A stretch of DNA of 64,000 bases from Bacteroidales bacterium UBA6377 (GCA_002438805.1 DJQV01000023.1:138839-202838), one strand, 5' to 3'. Shown: positions 40,094 through 48,752, counted from the stretch's first letter. A program made the numbers and translations. Notes: a model not told the origin generated them from the sequence alone.

Positions 40094-41301
40094 TTGCCCT
40101 TCTTTTCAGCTATGCGTCTGTATATTGTCCTCTCCGATATGCCGAGTTCGGCTGCCGCCGGCTTGACTTTCCCGCCATGTTTGGCAAGGCATTTCTCGAT
40201 CATGTCGTCCTGGGATTCCTTCAGAGGTCGTATTTCCGGAGAGTTCTCCGACTCACGTGAGGCCGGGATGTCCTCTTCTTCCCTATCGAAACGTGACAGG
40301 TCGATGAGTTTAGGGCCGCCTCCCTGCTGGACTTTTCCGCTTGACGCCTTCATCTCCTCGACGGTCTTCTTGAGCGCGTCAACTTCCTGCTTGAGGTAAT
40401 GCAGGGCTTTGACCAGTTGCTGTTTCTCATCATCCGAGAGTGCCGTGGAATCAGCGCCGCGTGTCGGGACCATGATGGCCCCCTGGTCCTGTGGAATATA
40501 TTTTATAAGTGTCTCAGGGCCGATCTCGACCCTTTCGGAGGTCGGACTGACGGGCTTGGATTCGAGAGCGGTGACGGTCTCGGCGATGTTTTTGAGCTGG
40601 CGGATGTTGCCAGGCCATCTGTAGGATGTGAGCTCGCCGATGGCTTCATGGTTCAAACTGACCTTGCAGAGCCCGTATTTCTCGGAGAAGTCGGAGGAGA
40701 ATTTGCGGAACAGCAGGTAGATGTCGTCCTTGTTGCGGTCGCGCAGGGCGGGCACCTTTATCTGTATGCCGGACAATCTATAATATAGGTCTTCCCGGAA
40801 TTTGCCTGTCGCCACGGCGTATGACAGATTGACATTTGTGGCGGCGATGATCCTGACATCCGTCTTCTCTACTTTTGATGAGCCGACCTTTATATATTCT
40901 CCGCTCTGAAGTACGCGCAGAAGCAGGGCCTGGGTCTCTTTAGGGAGTTCTCCGATCTCGTCCAGGAACAATGTGCCCCCGTCGGCCTCTTCAAAATACC
41001 CCTTGCGTTCGCCGATGGCTCCGGTGAACGCGCCCTTCTCGTGTCCGAAAAGTTCTGCGTTGATTGTCCCTTCGGGTATGGCGCCGCAGTTTACGGCAAG
41101 ATATTTGCCGGTCTTCCTGCGGCTGAATTGGTGTATAATCTGTGGGATAACCTCTTTGCCGACTCCGCTCTCGCCTGTGATGAGTACGGTCAAGTCGGTC
41201 GGAGCCACTGCCACGGCCGTCTCGAGGGCGTGTATAAGTCCGGGGTCGTTTCCGACGATGTCGAACTTGTTCTTTAACCTTTGCAGATCTTGTGCATCCA
41301 T
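40090..41301 (-). CDS. Sigma54-dependent activator without receiver domain
   Basis: 403 residues from MDAQDLQRLKNKFDIVGND; the longer frame to 41361 would cross its promoter. It has no receiver or PAS domain; AAA+ starts at about residue 15 with Walker A GESGVGKE, GAFTGA, and GGTLFLDEIGE. The C terminus has a Fis-type HTH (VKPAAAELGISERTIYRRI). With no input domain it should be controlled by level, by a partner or be always active. It leads an operon with lptE and secG, so it may tie envelope assembly to sigma54. Confidence 0.92.
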   Translation of the reverse strand: MDAQDLQRLKNKFDIVGNDPGLIHALETAVAVAPTDLTVLITGESGVGKEVIPQIIHQFSRRKTGKYLAVNCGAIPEGTINAELFGHEKGAFTGAIGERKGYFEEADGGTLFLDEIGELPKETQALLLRVLQSGEYIKVGSSKVEKTDVRIIAATNVNLSYAVATGKFREDLYYRLSGIQIKVPALRDRNKDDIYLLFRKFSSDFSEKYGLCKVSLNHEAIGELTSYRWPGNIRQLKNIAETVTALESKPVSPTSERVEIGPETLIKYIPQDQGAIMVPTRGADSTALSDDEKQQLVKALHYLKQEVDALKKTVEEMKASSGKVQQGGGPKLIDLSRFDREEEDIPASRESENSPEIRPLKESQDDMIEKCLAKHGGKVKPAAAELGISERTIYRRIAEKKGK

Positions 41302-41307
41302 ATTTAG

Positions 41308-41315
41308 CAAAGTTA
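41308..41315 (-). promoter_or_regulatory. -7 promoter element for activator-lptE-secG operon
   Basis: Minus strand TAACTTTG, an exact TAnnTTTG match ending 6 nt before the ATG at 41301. Confidence 0.5.
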
Positions 41316-41327
41316 AGGATTTTTCCT

Positions 41328-41335
41328 TACTTTTG
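41328..41335 (+). promoter_or_regulatory. -7 promoter element for OmpA/TPR lipoprotein
   Basis: TACTTTTG, a TAnnTTTG match, gives a start near 41340 and a leader of about 37 nt. It is divergent from the element at 41308-41315. Confidence 0.45.
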
Positions 41336-41376
41336 TAAGGATTAAGAAATACGAATAACATTATTCTATCGCTATT

Positions 41377-43017
41377 ATGAAAAGGATTTTTAAGGTTTTT
41401 ACACTCTGCGCCCTCGTGGTCGCAGCGGCTTCCTGCTCAAAGTCAAGGGCAGAGCAGATGAAGTTGGCAGAGAATGTCAAGGTCAGCTGCACCCCTGAGG
41501 TGCTCGCTCTTGTGGGCGACAAGATTCCGGCAGAGATCACAGTCACTTACCCTGCCAAGTACTTCCATCCCAAGGCTACCCTCGAAGTCACTCCGGTCCT
41601 CGTATATGAGGGCGGCGAGCAGGCTGCACAGACTTTCACCTATCAGGGAGAGAAGGTCAAGGACAACTATACTGTAGTCGCATACGACGGCGGCACAGTC
41701 AAGGAGAGTGTATCTTTCAAGTACGTGAAGGGCGTCGAGAAGTCTTACCTCGAACTCCGCAGCGTAGCTTACTATAAGGGCAAGCCGATCGAGATCCCGG
41801 CCATCAAGGTGGCTGACGGGTGCAACGTTACCCAGCTTCTCGCCACCACCGGCGGGGAATACGGGTTCAAGAAAGACGCATATCAGGATGTCATCAAGGA
41901 GAGTGCCGAAGGCCAGATTCTCTACGATTACAACTCCGCCAATGTTAAGAACAGCCAGCTCCGCTCCAACTCCGTGAAGGAGCTCCAGGCCGCTCTCGAG
42001 GAGATCGAGGCTGATCCTCGCTACACGGTGACAGCCACCAAGATCATCGCTTACGCCTCACCGGAAGGAGGTCAGGAGTACAACGCCAAGCTTTCCGACA
42101 AGCGTGCCGCTTCCGCCAAGAAGGTATGGAAGAAGGTGACCGGAGGCATGGAAGCCGACAATCTTGAGGTGAAGAGCATGGGGCAGGACTGGGAAGGATT
42201 CCAGGAGGCTGTCCAGAAGTCAAATCTCTCTGACAAGGATCTTATCCTCCGCGTCCTCTCGATGTACAGCGACCCTGCAGTGCGTGAGAGCGAAATCAGG
42301 AACATGTCTCAGGTCTACACCGAGATCGACAAGACCGTCTTCCCTGAGCTCCGCCGTGCACGCTTCATTGCTGACGTGGACTACAAGAACTTCTCCGAGG
42401 CTGAGCTCGAGGAACTTTCACGCAAGGCCATCGATGTCCTCGACGAGGAGGCTCTCCTTAGGGTTGCCGCCAAGTCAGACGCCCCTGCCCGCAAGGCAGA
42501 GCTTTACAAGATCGCCGTCAAGAAGTTCGGTTCAGACAGGGCCAACTTCAACCTCGCGGTGCTTTCCCTCAACGAGGGTAAGGTAGACGATGCCGCCAAG
42601 TATCTTGACGCTGTCAAGGACCAGGATGCGGATGTGGTCAACGCCAAGGGGGTTTGCGAACTCCGCAAGGGCAATTATGACGCAGCAGCCAAGCTCTTCA
42701 AGCAGTCCGGCACCACTGAGGCCAAGGCAAACCTCGGTACTGTTGACCTTCTTGAGGGCAACTATTCTCAGGCAGCCGCGGAACTTGACGGTACCGGCAG
42801 CCACAACACTGCTGTAGCCTACATCCTTGCCGGCCAGCTTGACAAGGCTTCTGCCGCCATCACCTGCAACTGCCCTAGGAGCAACTACCTGCGCGCCATC
42901 ATCGCCGCACGCAAGGGCAACGCATCCGATGTGGCCAAGTATCTTGAGGTCGCAAAGAAGAACCCAGCATTCAAGGCCCGCGCCGAGAAGGATGTCGAGT
43001 TTGCGAACTACAGATAG
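41377..43017 (+). CDS. OmpA-like/TPR lipoprotein
   Basis: 546 residues; lipobox AASC (Cys20). About 30-180 is a beta-rich domain. About 185-290 resembles an OmpA C-terminal peptidoglycan-binding fold: ILYDYNSANVKNSQL and IIAYASPEGGQEYNAKLSDKRA. The rest has TPR-like units (LAVLSLNEGKVDDAAKYLDAV, GVCELRKGNYDAAAKLF, VDLLEGNYSQAAAEL). It is likely an abundant outer-membrane anchored structural protein, given its codon regularity and strong neighbours. It ends about 18 nt before the str-operon promoter. Confidence 0.8.
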   Translation: MKRIFKVFTLCALVVAAASCSKSRAEQMKLAENVKVSCTPEVLALVGDKIPAEITVTYPAKYFHPKATLEVTPVLVYEGGEQAAQTFTYQGEKVKDNYTVVAYDGGTVKESVSFKYVKGVEKSYLELRSVAYYKGKPIEIPAIKVADGCNVTQLLATTGGEYGFKKDAYQDVIKESAEGQILYDYNSANVKNSQLRSNSVKELQAALEEIEADPRYTVTATKIIAYASPEGGQEYNAKLSDKRAASAKKVWKKVTGGMEADNLEVKSMGQDWEGFQEAVQKSNLSDKDLILRVLSMYSDPAVRESEIRNMSQVYTEIDKTVFPELRRARFIADVDYKNFSEAELEELSRKAIDVLDEEALLRVAAKSDAPARKAELYKIAVKKFGSDRANFNLAVLSLNEGKVDDAAKYLDAVKDQDADVVNAKGVCELRKGNYDAAAKLFKQSGTTEAKANLGTVDLLEGNYSQAAAELDGTGSHNTAVAYILAGQLDKASAAITCNCPRSNYLRAIIAARKGNASDVAKYLEVAKKNPAFKARAEKDVEFANYR

Positions 43018-43034
43018 TCAAGTCGCAGATATTT

Positions 43035-43065
43035 TTTGCAAATAGTTTAATTTTGCTTATATTTG
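43035..43065 (+). promoter_or_regulatory. Promoter of the str operon: TTTG-N19-TATATTTG
   Basis: TTTG at 43035-43038, a 19-bp spacer and TATATTTG at 43058-43065 match the full Bacteroidota consensus. The expected start is near 43070, giving a leader of about 46 nt before rpsL. Confidence 0.75.
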
Positions 43066-43066
43066 C

Positions 43067-43095
43067 AGCCCCCGATTTTACCGGGGGCTTTTATA
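43067..43095 (+). terminator. Hairpin with U-tract at the str operon start
   Basis: AGCCCCCG/CGGGGGCT (43067-43074 with 43082-43089), loop ATTTTAC, then TTTATAATTTTT. It reads as an intrinsic terminator for the upstream lipoprotein gene, but it begins at the str transcription start and so also lies in the rpsL leader. Confidence 0.6.
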
Positions 43096-43115
43096 ATTTT
43101 TGTTAACAACCATTT

Positions 43116-43487
43116 ATGCCAACAATTCAACAATTGGTTCGCAAAGGACGCGAGGTCATTGAGGTAAAGTCAAAATCTCGTGCGTTGGATGCTTGCCCTC
43201 AGAAGCGTGGCGTATGCCTCAGGGTCTATACTACGACCCCTAAGAAACCTAACTCAGCGATGCGTAAGGTTGCCCGTGTACGTCTCACCAACTCAAAAGA
43301 GGTCAATGCCTACATCCCTGGCGAGGGCCACAACCTCCAGGAGCACTCGATAGTGCTCGTACGCGGAGGCCGTGTAAAGGACCTTCCAGGTGTACGTTAC
43401 CACATCCTTAGAGGAGCTTTGGATACCGCCGGTGTTGAAGGACGCACGCAGTCGCGTTCTCTCTACGGTGCCAAGAGACCAAAGTAA
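43116..43487 (+). CDS. rpsL: 30S ribosomal protein S12
   Basis: 123 residues, standard. The decoding-centre motifs TTPKKPNSAMRKVARV and GGRVKDLPGVRYH are intact. The two lysines whose change gives streptomycin resistance in other bacteria (Lys43, Lys88) are both wild type. First gene of rpsL-rpsG-fusA-rpsJ. Confidence 0.98.
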   Translation: MPTIQQLVRKGREVIEVKSKSRALDACPQKRGVCLRVYTTTPKKPNSAMRKVARVRLTNSKEVNAYIPGEGHNLQEHSIVLVRGGRVKDLPGVRYHILRGALDTAGVEGRTQSRSLYGAKRPK

Positions 43488-43526
43488 TTGCCTGAAGGAT
43501 GGTTTAATTATTAATTTTTTCAAGTA

Positions 43527-44003
43527 ATGAGAAAAGCAAAGCCTAAGAAGAGGATTCTACTTCCTGATCCTAAGTTTCACGACACGCAGGTTACCCGCTT
43601 CGTGAACAATCTTATGTTGCAGGGGAAGAAGAGTATCGCGTATTCTATTTTTTACGATGCCATTGACATGGTAGGCGAGAAGATGAAAGATTCTGACAAG
43701 GCTCCTTTAGATATTTGGAGGAAGGCTCTCGAGAACGTGACACCTCAGATAGAGGTCAAGTCACGCCGTATCGGCGGTGCCAACTTCCAGGTGCCTACTG
43801 AGTTGCGCCCGGAGAGGAAGATTTCGCTTTCTATGAAGAATATGATTGCCTTCGCCCGCAAGCGTTCCGGCCATTCCATGGCCGAGAAGCTCTGTGCAGA
43901 GATTGTTGCCGCTTACAACAATGAAGGTGGTGCATTCAAGCGCAAGGAGGATATGCACAAAATGGCGGAAGCCAACAAGGCATTCGCACACTTTCGTTTT
44001 TAG
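43527..44003 (+). CDS. rpsG: 30S ribosomal protein S7
   Basis: 158 residues. Nucleates assembly of the 30S head on 16S rRNA. The family signature DPKFHDTQVTRFVNNLMLQG is near the N terminus, and VEVKSRRIGGANFQVP type wording (here IEVKSRRIGGANFQVP) marks the tRNA-facing loop. It lies 39 nt after rpsL and 13 nt before fusA. Confidence 0.98.
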   Translation: MRKAKPKKRILLPDPKFHDTQVTRFVNNLMLQGKKSIAYSIFYDAIDMVGEKMKDSDKAPLDIWRKALENVTPQIEVKSRRIGGANFQVPTELRPERKISLSMKNMIAFARKRSGHSMAEKLCAEIVAAYNNEGGAFKRKEDMHKMAEANKAFAHFRF

Positions 44004-44016
44004 TTGATGACGTCAG

Positions 44017-46134
44017 ATGGCAAAAAGAGATCTTAACTACACAAGGAATATCGGCATCATGGCCCACATCGATGCCGGCAAGACGACAACCTCCGAGCGT
44101 ATCCTCTACTACACCGGCAAGACACACAAGATCGGTGAAGTCCATGAGGGTGCCGCGACAATGGACTGGATGGTTCAGGAGCAGGAGAGGGGCATTACCA
44201 TCACCTCCGCTGCCACCACAGCATTCTGGCACTACAATGGGCATGTCTATCAGATCAACTTGATAGACACTCCGGGGCACGTTGATTTCACTGTCGAGGT
44301 GGAGCGCTCACTGCGTGTCCTTGACGGAGCTGTGGCGACTTTCTGCGCTGTCGGCAAGGTTCAGCCTCAGTCTGAGACCGTATGGCGTCAGGCCGATAAG
44401 TACCGTGTTCCGAAGATTGCCTATGTCAACAAGATGGATCGTGTCGGTGCAGATTTTCTCGCTTGCGTCGATGAGATAAAGACCAAACTCGGTGCTACCG
44501 CTGTCCCGATCTGTCTCCCTATCGGTTCTGAAGAGAAATTTCAGGGTATCGTTGACCTTATTGCCAAGAAGGCTATCATATATGATTCCGGCGAAGAGCT
44601 GGTGAATTATAAGCTGGAGGATATTCCTGCTGACATGCAGGATGCAGTGGCTCTCTGGAGGGACAAGCTCGTCGAGGCTGCGGCTGAATGTGACGAGGCC
44701 CTCATGGACAAATATTTTGAGGATCCTGAGTCCATTACGGACGAGGAGATCATCGCTGCTCTCCGCAAGGGTACCATCGCCATGCAGATTGTTCCTGCGT
44801 GCTGCGGCTCATCATTCAAGAACAAGGGTGTTCAATTCCTTCTTGATGCCGTGATGCGTTACCTTCCGTCCCCTCTTGATATCGGTGACACCAAGGCTAC
44901 CGATCTCAACACCGGGGAAGAAGTTGACCTCAAGCCATCACCGGACGAGCCGTTCTGCGGACTTGTGTTCAAGATTGCCACAGATCCTTTCGTCGGACGT
45001 CTTGCATATGTAAGAGCATATTCAGGGCATCTTGATGCCGGGTCTTATGTGCTCAACACACGCTCCGGCAAGAAAGAAAGAGTTGCGCGTCTTTATCAGA
45101 TGCACTCCAACCATCAGAATCCGATAGATTTCGTTGAGGCTGGAGATATCTGCGCTGCTGTAGGTTTCAAAGATCTCCGTACAGGCGACACCATCTGCGC
45201 CGAGAATTGCAAATTTGCTCTTGAGTCCATGGAGTTCCCGGATCCGGTCATCGGAATCGCTGTGGAGCCTAAGACTCAGAAGGATCTTGACAAGCTCGGT
45301 ATGGCTCTTGCCAAACTTGCTGAAGAGGATCCTACCTTCACTGTAAAGACTGATCCTGACACAGGCCAGACCGTCATCAGCGGCATGGGTGAACTTCACC
45401 TTGATATCATTGTGGACCGTCTCCGTCGTGAGTTCGGTGTAGAGATCAACCAGGGTGCTCCGCAGGTCAACTACAAAGAGGCTGTCACCACATCTGTCCA
45501 GCATCGTGAGGTGTTCAAGAAGCAGACTGGTGGTCGAGGCAAGTTCGCCGATATCATCGTCGAGATCGGACCGGCTGACGAGGGCAAGACCGGACTTCAG
45601 TTCGAGAATGTCGTCAAGGGAGGTAATATCCCTAAGGAGTTCATCCCTTGCGTCCAGAAGGGCTTCGAGGCTGCGATGGCCAACGGTGTACTCGCCGGAT
45701 ATGAAGTTCCTTCACTCAAGGTGACCCTTATCGACGGTTCATTCCACCCTGTGGATTCAGATCAGTTGTCATTCGAACTTGCGGCCCGCATGGCATTCCG
45801 TCACGCCTGCCCTAAGTGCCATCCTGTACTGCTCGAACCTATCATGCATCTCGAGGTTGTTACCCCTGAGGATTACATGGGTGAGATTGTCGGTGACCTC
45901 AACCGTCGCCGCGGACAGATTGTCGCTATGGACACGACTTCAAACGGTGCCCGTATCGTCAAGGCTTATGTTCCTCTTTCCGAGCAGTTCGGTTATGTGA
46001 CTGTGCTCCGTACCCTGTCTTCAGGACGTGCCACCAGCACCATGTCATTCGACCACTACGCTGAAGTCCCTGCCTCCATGGCCAAGGACATCATCGAGAA
46101 GAGCGGCTACAAGCTCCCGTCTGACGACGAATAA
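44017..46134 (+). CDS. fusA: Elongation factor G, canonical
   Basis: 705 residues. Ribosomal translocase GTPase. All G motifs are canonical: AHIDAGKTTT (16-25), QERGITITSA (switch I), DTPGHVDFT with the catalytic His, and NKMDRVG. It has the same length as the paralog at 19466 but differs exactly at the residues needed for GTP hydrolysis. Highly expressed operon position between rpsG and rpsJ. Confidence 0.99.
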   Translation: MAKRDLNYTRNIGIMAHIDAGKTTTSERILYYTGKTHKIGEVHEGAATMDWMVQEQERGITITSAATTAFWHYNGHVYQINLIDTPGHVDFTVEVERSLRVLDGAVATFCAVGKVQPQSETVWRQADKYRVPKIAYVNKMDRVGADFLACVDEIKTKLGATAVPICLPIGSEEKFQGIVDLIAKKAIIYDSGEELVNYKLEDIPADMQDAVALWRDKLVEAAAECDEALMDKYFEDPESITDEEIIAALRKGTIAMQIVPACCGSSFKNKGVQFLLDAVMRYLPSPLDIGDTKATDLNTGEEVDLKPSPDEPFCGLVFKIATDPFVGRLAYVRAYSGHLDAGSYVLNTRSGKKERVARLYQMHSNHQNPIDFVEAGDICAAVGFKDLRTGDTICAENCKFALESMEFPDPVIGIAVEPKTQKDLDKLGMALAKLAEEDPTFTVKTDPDTGQTVISGMGELHLDIIVDRLRREFGVEINQGAPQVNYKEAVTTSVQHREVFKKQTGGRGKFADIIVEIGPADEGKTGLQFENVVKGGNIPKEFIPCVQKGFEAAMANGVLAGYEVPSLKVTLIDGSFHPVDSDQLSFELAARMAFRHACPKCHPVLLEPIMHLEVVTPEDYMGEIVGDLNRRRGQIVAMDTTSNGARIVKAYVPLSEQFGYVTVLRTLSSGRATSTMSFDHYAEVPASMAKDIIEKSGYKLPSDDE

Positions 46135-46158
46135 TTAACGAAAAAAGATCATTTCAAT

Positions 46159-46464
46159 ATGAGCCAGAAAATTAGAATTAAACTCAAGTCTTTCGATCAC
46201 ATGCTTGTGGACAAGTCCGCAGCGAAGATCGTTGAGACAGTGAAGGCCACAGGCGCGAAGGTGAATGGTCCTATTCCTCTTCCTACCAACAAGAAGATCT
46301 TCACGGTTAACCGCTCCACTTTCGTCAACAAGAAAGCACGTGAGCAGTTTGAGCTCGATTCTTACCGCAGGCTTCTCGACATCGAAGAGTCCAACGCCAA
46401 GACCGTTGACGCTCTTATGAAGCTCGAACTGCCTTCAGGTGTAGAAGTAGAGATCAAAGTCTGA
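46159..46464 (+). CDS. rpsJ: 30S ribosomal protein S10
   Basis: 101 residues, IRIKLKSFDHMLVDKSA at the start and GPIPLPTNKKIFTVNRS in the loop typical of S10. S10 normally opens the long S10-spc cluster (rplC, rplD and so on), but here a hairpin, a tRNA and an adhesin follow, so the rest of the cluster is elsewhere. Confidence 0.98.
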   Translation: MSQKIRIKLKSFDHMLVDKSAAKIVETVKATGAKVNGPIPLPTNKKIFTVNRSTFVNKKAREQFELDSYRRLLDIEESNAKTVDALMKLELPSGVEVEIKV

Positions 46465-46468
46465 TAAC

Positions 46469-46488
46469 AGGCGGTATCAAGACCGCCT
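46469..46488 (+). terminator. Hairpin between rpsJ and tRNA-Met
   Basis: AGGCGGT-ATCAAG-ACCGCCT, 7-bp perfect stem, without a U-tract. It could be a weak terminator, or a processing site if the tRNA is cut from the rpsJ transcript. Confidence 0.5.
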
Positions 46489-46491
46489 ACC

Positions 46492-46565
46492 GGTCCCTTA
46501 GCTCAGTTGGTTAGAGCACCTGACTCATAATCAGGGAGTCGCAGGATCATGCCCTGCAGGGACCA
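46492..46565 (+). tRNA. tRNA-Met (CAT), elongator type
   Basis: Acceptor GGTCCCT/AGGGACC, D arm AGCTCAGTTGGTTAGAGC, anticodon stem CCTGA/TCAGG with loop CTCATAA (CAT), variable GAGTC, T stem GCAGG/CCTGC, discriminator A. The fully paired first acceptor base pair rules out the initiator. Lysidine-modified Ile2 is less likely. The T loop reads ATCATGC and lacks both T54 and A58. No CCA encoded. Confidence 0.9.
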
Positions 46566-46571
46566 CAACTT

Positions 46572-46613
46572 CGCTGCGGCACTTCTCAAGAGTTGCCGCA
46601 GCGTTGTCGTATA
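46572..46613 (+). terminator. Terminator after tRNA-Met
   Basis: CGCTGCGGCA (46572-46581) pairs with TGCCGCAGCG (46594-46603), a 10-bp stem, then TTGTCGTATAT. Ends the str operon/tRNA transcript. Confidence 0.65.
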
Positions 46614-46694
46614 TAAGAATCCTGTTTTTCCGTGTAACTTGCATATTCTAAAATGATTCCGTACATTAGCAGAACGTACCGAAGAACGATTAAA

Positions 46695-48737
46695 ATGAAA
46701 ACCTATATGAGATTTACACGGAATTCTATCTTGGTGGTGGCCGCGTCAGCTGCGCTGATTCTTGCTTCCTGCGAAAAGAACATTGATTTCACCAGCGAGA
46801 ATTTTCCTGCGGACGGAGTTGTCAGGATTGACGCTTCTGTTAGTGGCCAGATGACCAAAGCCGATCTGCCTTCCAGCGAATATACCGGTAGCGATCTTGG
46901 GCTGTTTATTGATTACGGTGACGGTGATTACTACAGCAAGGACAATGTCCGCTGGGTTAATAATAGCGGCACATGGACTCCGGAGAGCCAAGCCCTCTGG
47001 AAGAATGCGAAAAGTCCGGTCGGCATATACGCCTATGCTCCGCATATCAGCGGGGCGGATGACCACACGAGTGTCGAGTTCTCCATCCCTTCGAATCAGA
47101 CCGGTGGCACTTCCTCTGCTGATTTCCTTTGGTGTAGCATGCCCGGTTTTGTTCCTGCCGATAAGCTGGTCAACCAGAAACTGAACATAACTTTCAGCCA
47201 TGTGCTGGTGAAGTTGAAAGTCAATCTTACTTTTGGAAATGAGTTCGGTGACTCGCATTCTGTCAAGGATGTGATATTGAACGGGACTTCTAGCAAGATA
47301 AAATGTGACCTTGTTGGCAGTAAGATCTCTGATCTGGATCAGTCGTCCTCCAATGACATATCAATGTGCAATACGGCCGATAATGTCTACGAGGCCATAT
47401 TCTTTCCGGGTAAAGGACAGAAAAGCGGAGCGCGGATGCTTACGGTCGTGATGTCCGACAGCAAGGCGTACAATGTCAGCATTGACAGTGACTTGGAACT
47501 AACCAGCGGTTACGCTTATACCATGAATGTCAAGGTGGGGAAGGATAAAACGGAGGCTGGAAGCGTCAATGTCATTGAATGGCAGCCGGAGAAAGGGTTA
47601 GGTGAGAAGGATAGTGATATTGAAGAGTATTCTGTCTGGGACGGTGAGTCCACGGAATCTATCACAAAAGGTTCCGGCTCGGAGTCTGACCCGTACCTCA
47701 TAGAGTCCGCCGCGCAGTTGGCTGGTCTTGCGTATAATATCAACAATGATGATAATTATGATTATAAAGGCAAGTACTTTAAATTGATGAAAGACATAGA
47801 CCTTGCAAGTAAGCCGTGGACACCTGTCGGTAACAATACTCATTTCCCTCATTTTCGTCTGGACGGAGGCGGAAAGAGTATCATCAATCTGAAGGTGGAT
47901 GTGAGCGATGGATATGCAGGTCTGTTCTATTGGCTTAGCGGTACAAGCTCCACAGAAAAATCGCTTGTAAGGAATCTTACCATAAGGAACGCTGATGTAA
48001 AAACCGGAGGCCGTGATGCCGGGGTCATTGTCGGCTTCTCTTCATACCTCGACATTATCGATTGCAGGGTTGATGGATCGGTGACAAGTGCATATTGTGC
48101 CGGAGGAATCGTAGGATCCGGCGACCCAAGCATAATCAACTGTCGCGCTGACGTCAACGTGACAGTCAATGCTCCTGCATCAACTTCGAAGTCTTTCTCA
48201 GTGGCAGCTGGAGGGCTGATAGGGGACATCTCTTTCAATAATGAGCAGGATAATACTATAACCAATTGTACCGTCAGAGGCACTGTTACAGTAAGCAGTC
48301 AGGATCTGTCAGAAAGCGTGAATGATTTCCATGCCGGTGGCGTGGCTGGACTTGCGGTCGCGAATGTCATAGACTGTACGTCCTATGCCGAGATCTCTTC
48401 CACGTCTGAAAATGAGGTACGTGTCGGAGGCCTTGTAGGTGCTGTCGGAGCCGGCAGCAAAATTACGAACAGTTCCGCCTATGGCACTGTCCACGGAAAG
48501 AAAAACAATTTTGTCGGTGGCGCATACGGCTATGCCGTAGGTAGTCATGAGAGAGTCCATTTCGGTGGCAAGATAGAGAACATCCCGGATGTCGGAACAG
48601 GGGCCGTGGGCATCTTCATCGGCCATGCCGACGGAGTCTTCCAGACAAAGAACTGCTCCTACAGCAACGTCGATAGCTCTCTCCCTGTCATCGGCAAGGA
48701 TGATAGCAAAGGCGCCCAGGACATCAAGAAGAAATAG
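46695..48737 (+). CDS. Fimbrillin-like lipoprotein with GLUG repeats
   Basis: 680 residues from MKTYMRFTRNSILV; lipobox LASC (Cys26). The N-terminal 300 residues are Mfa/FimA-like, with SYTMNVKV-type wording (GYAYTMNVKVGKD) at the end of the fimbrillin fold. Then GSGSESDPYLIESAAQLAGL opens a GLUG-containing region, repeating as GGIVGSGDPSIINCRA, GGLIGDISFNNEQDNTITN, GGVAGLAVANVIDCTSYA and GGLVGAVGAGSKITNSSAYG. Such proteins are surface adhesins or pilus tip parts. It has lower GC than neighbours and stands alone, without other fimbrial genes. Confidence 0.85.
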   Translation: MKTYMRFTRNSILVVAASAALILASCEKNIDFTSENFPADGVVRIDASVSGQMTKADLPSSEYTGSDLGLFIDYGDGDYYSKDNVRWVNNSGTWTPESQALWKNAKSPVGIYAYAPHISGADDHTSVEFSIPSNQTGGTSSADFLWCSMPGFVPADKLVNQKLNITFSHVLVKLKVNLTFGNEFGDSHSVKDVILNGTSSKIKCDLVGSKISDLDQSSSNDISMCNTADNVYEAIFFPGKGQKSGARMLTVVMSDSKAYNVSIDSDLELTSGYAYTMNVKVGKDKTEAGSVNVIEWQPEKGLGEKDSDIEEYSVWDGESTESITKGSGSESDPYLIESAAQLAGLAYNINNDDNYDYKGKYFKLMKDIDLASKPWTPVGNNTHFPHFRLDGGGKSIINLKVDVSDGYAGLFYWLSGTSSTEKSLVRNLTIRNADVKTGGRDAGVIVGFSSYLDIIDCRVDGSVTSAYCAGGIVGSGDPSIINCRADVNVTVNAPASTSKSFSVAAGGLIGDISFNNEQDNTITNCTVRGTVTVSSQDLSESVNDFHAGGVAGLAVANVIDCTSYAEISSTSENEVRVGGLVGAVGAGSKITNSSAYGTVHGKKNNFVGGAYGYAVGSHERVHFGGKIENIPDVGTGAVGIFIGHADGVFQTKNCSYSNVDSSLPVIGKDDSKGAQDIKKK

Positions 48738-48752
48738 AGCGTCAAGGAACTT

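Noticed and set aside
46653..46695. Start of the fimbrillin-like gene at 46653
   Set aside because: The added 14 residues (basic and Tyr-rich) would precede a complete lipoprotein signal peptide that begins at 46695.
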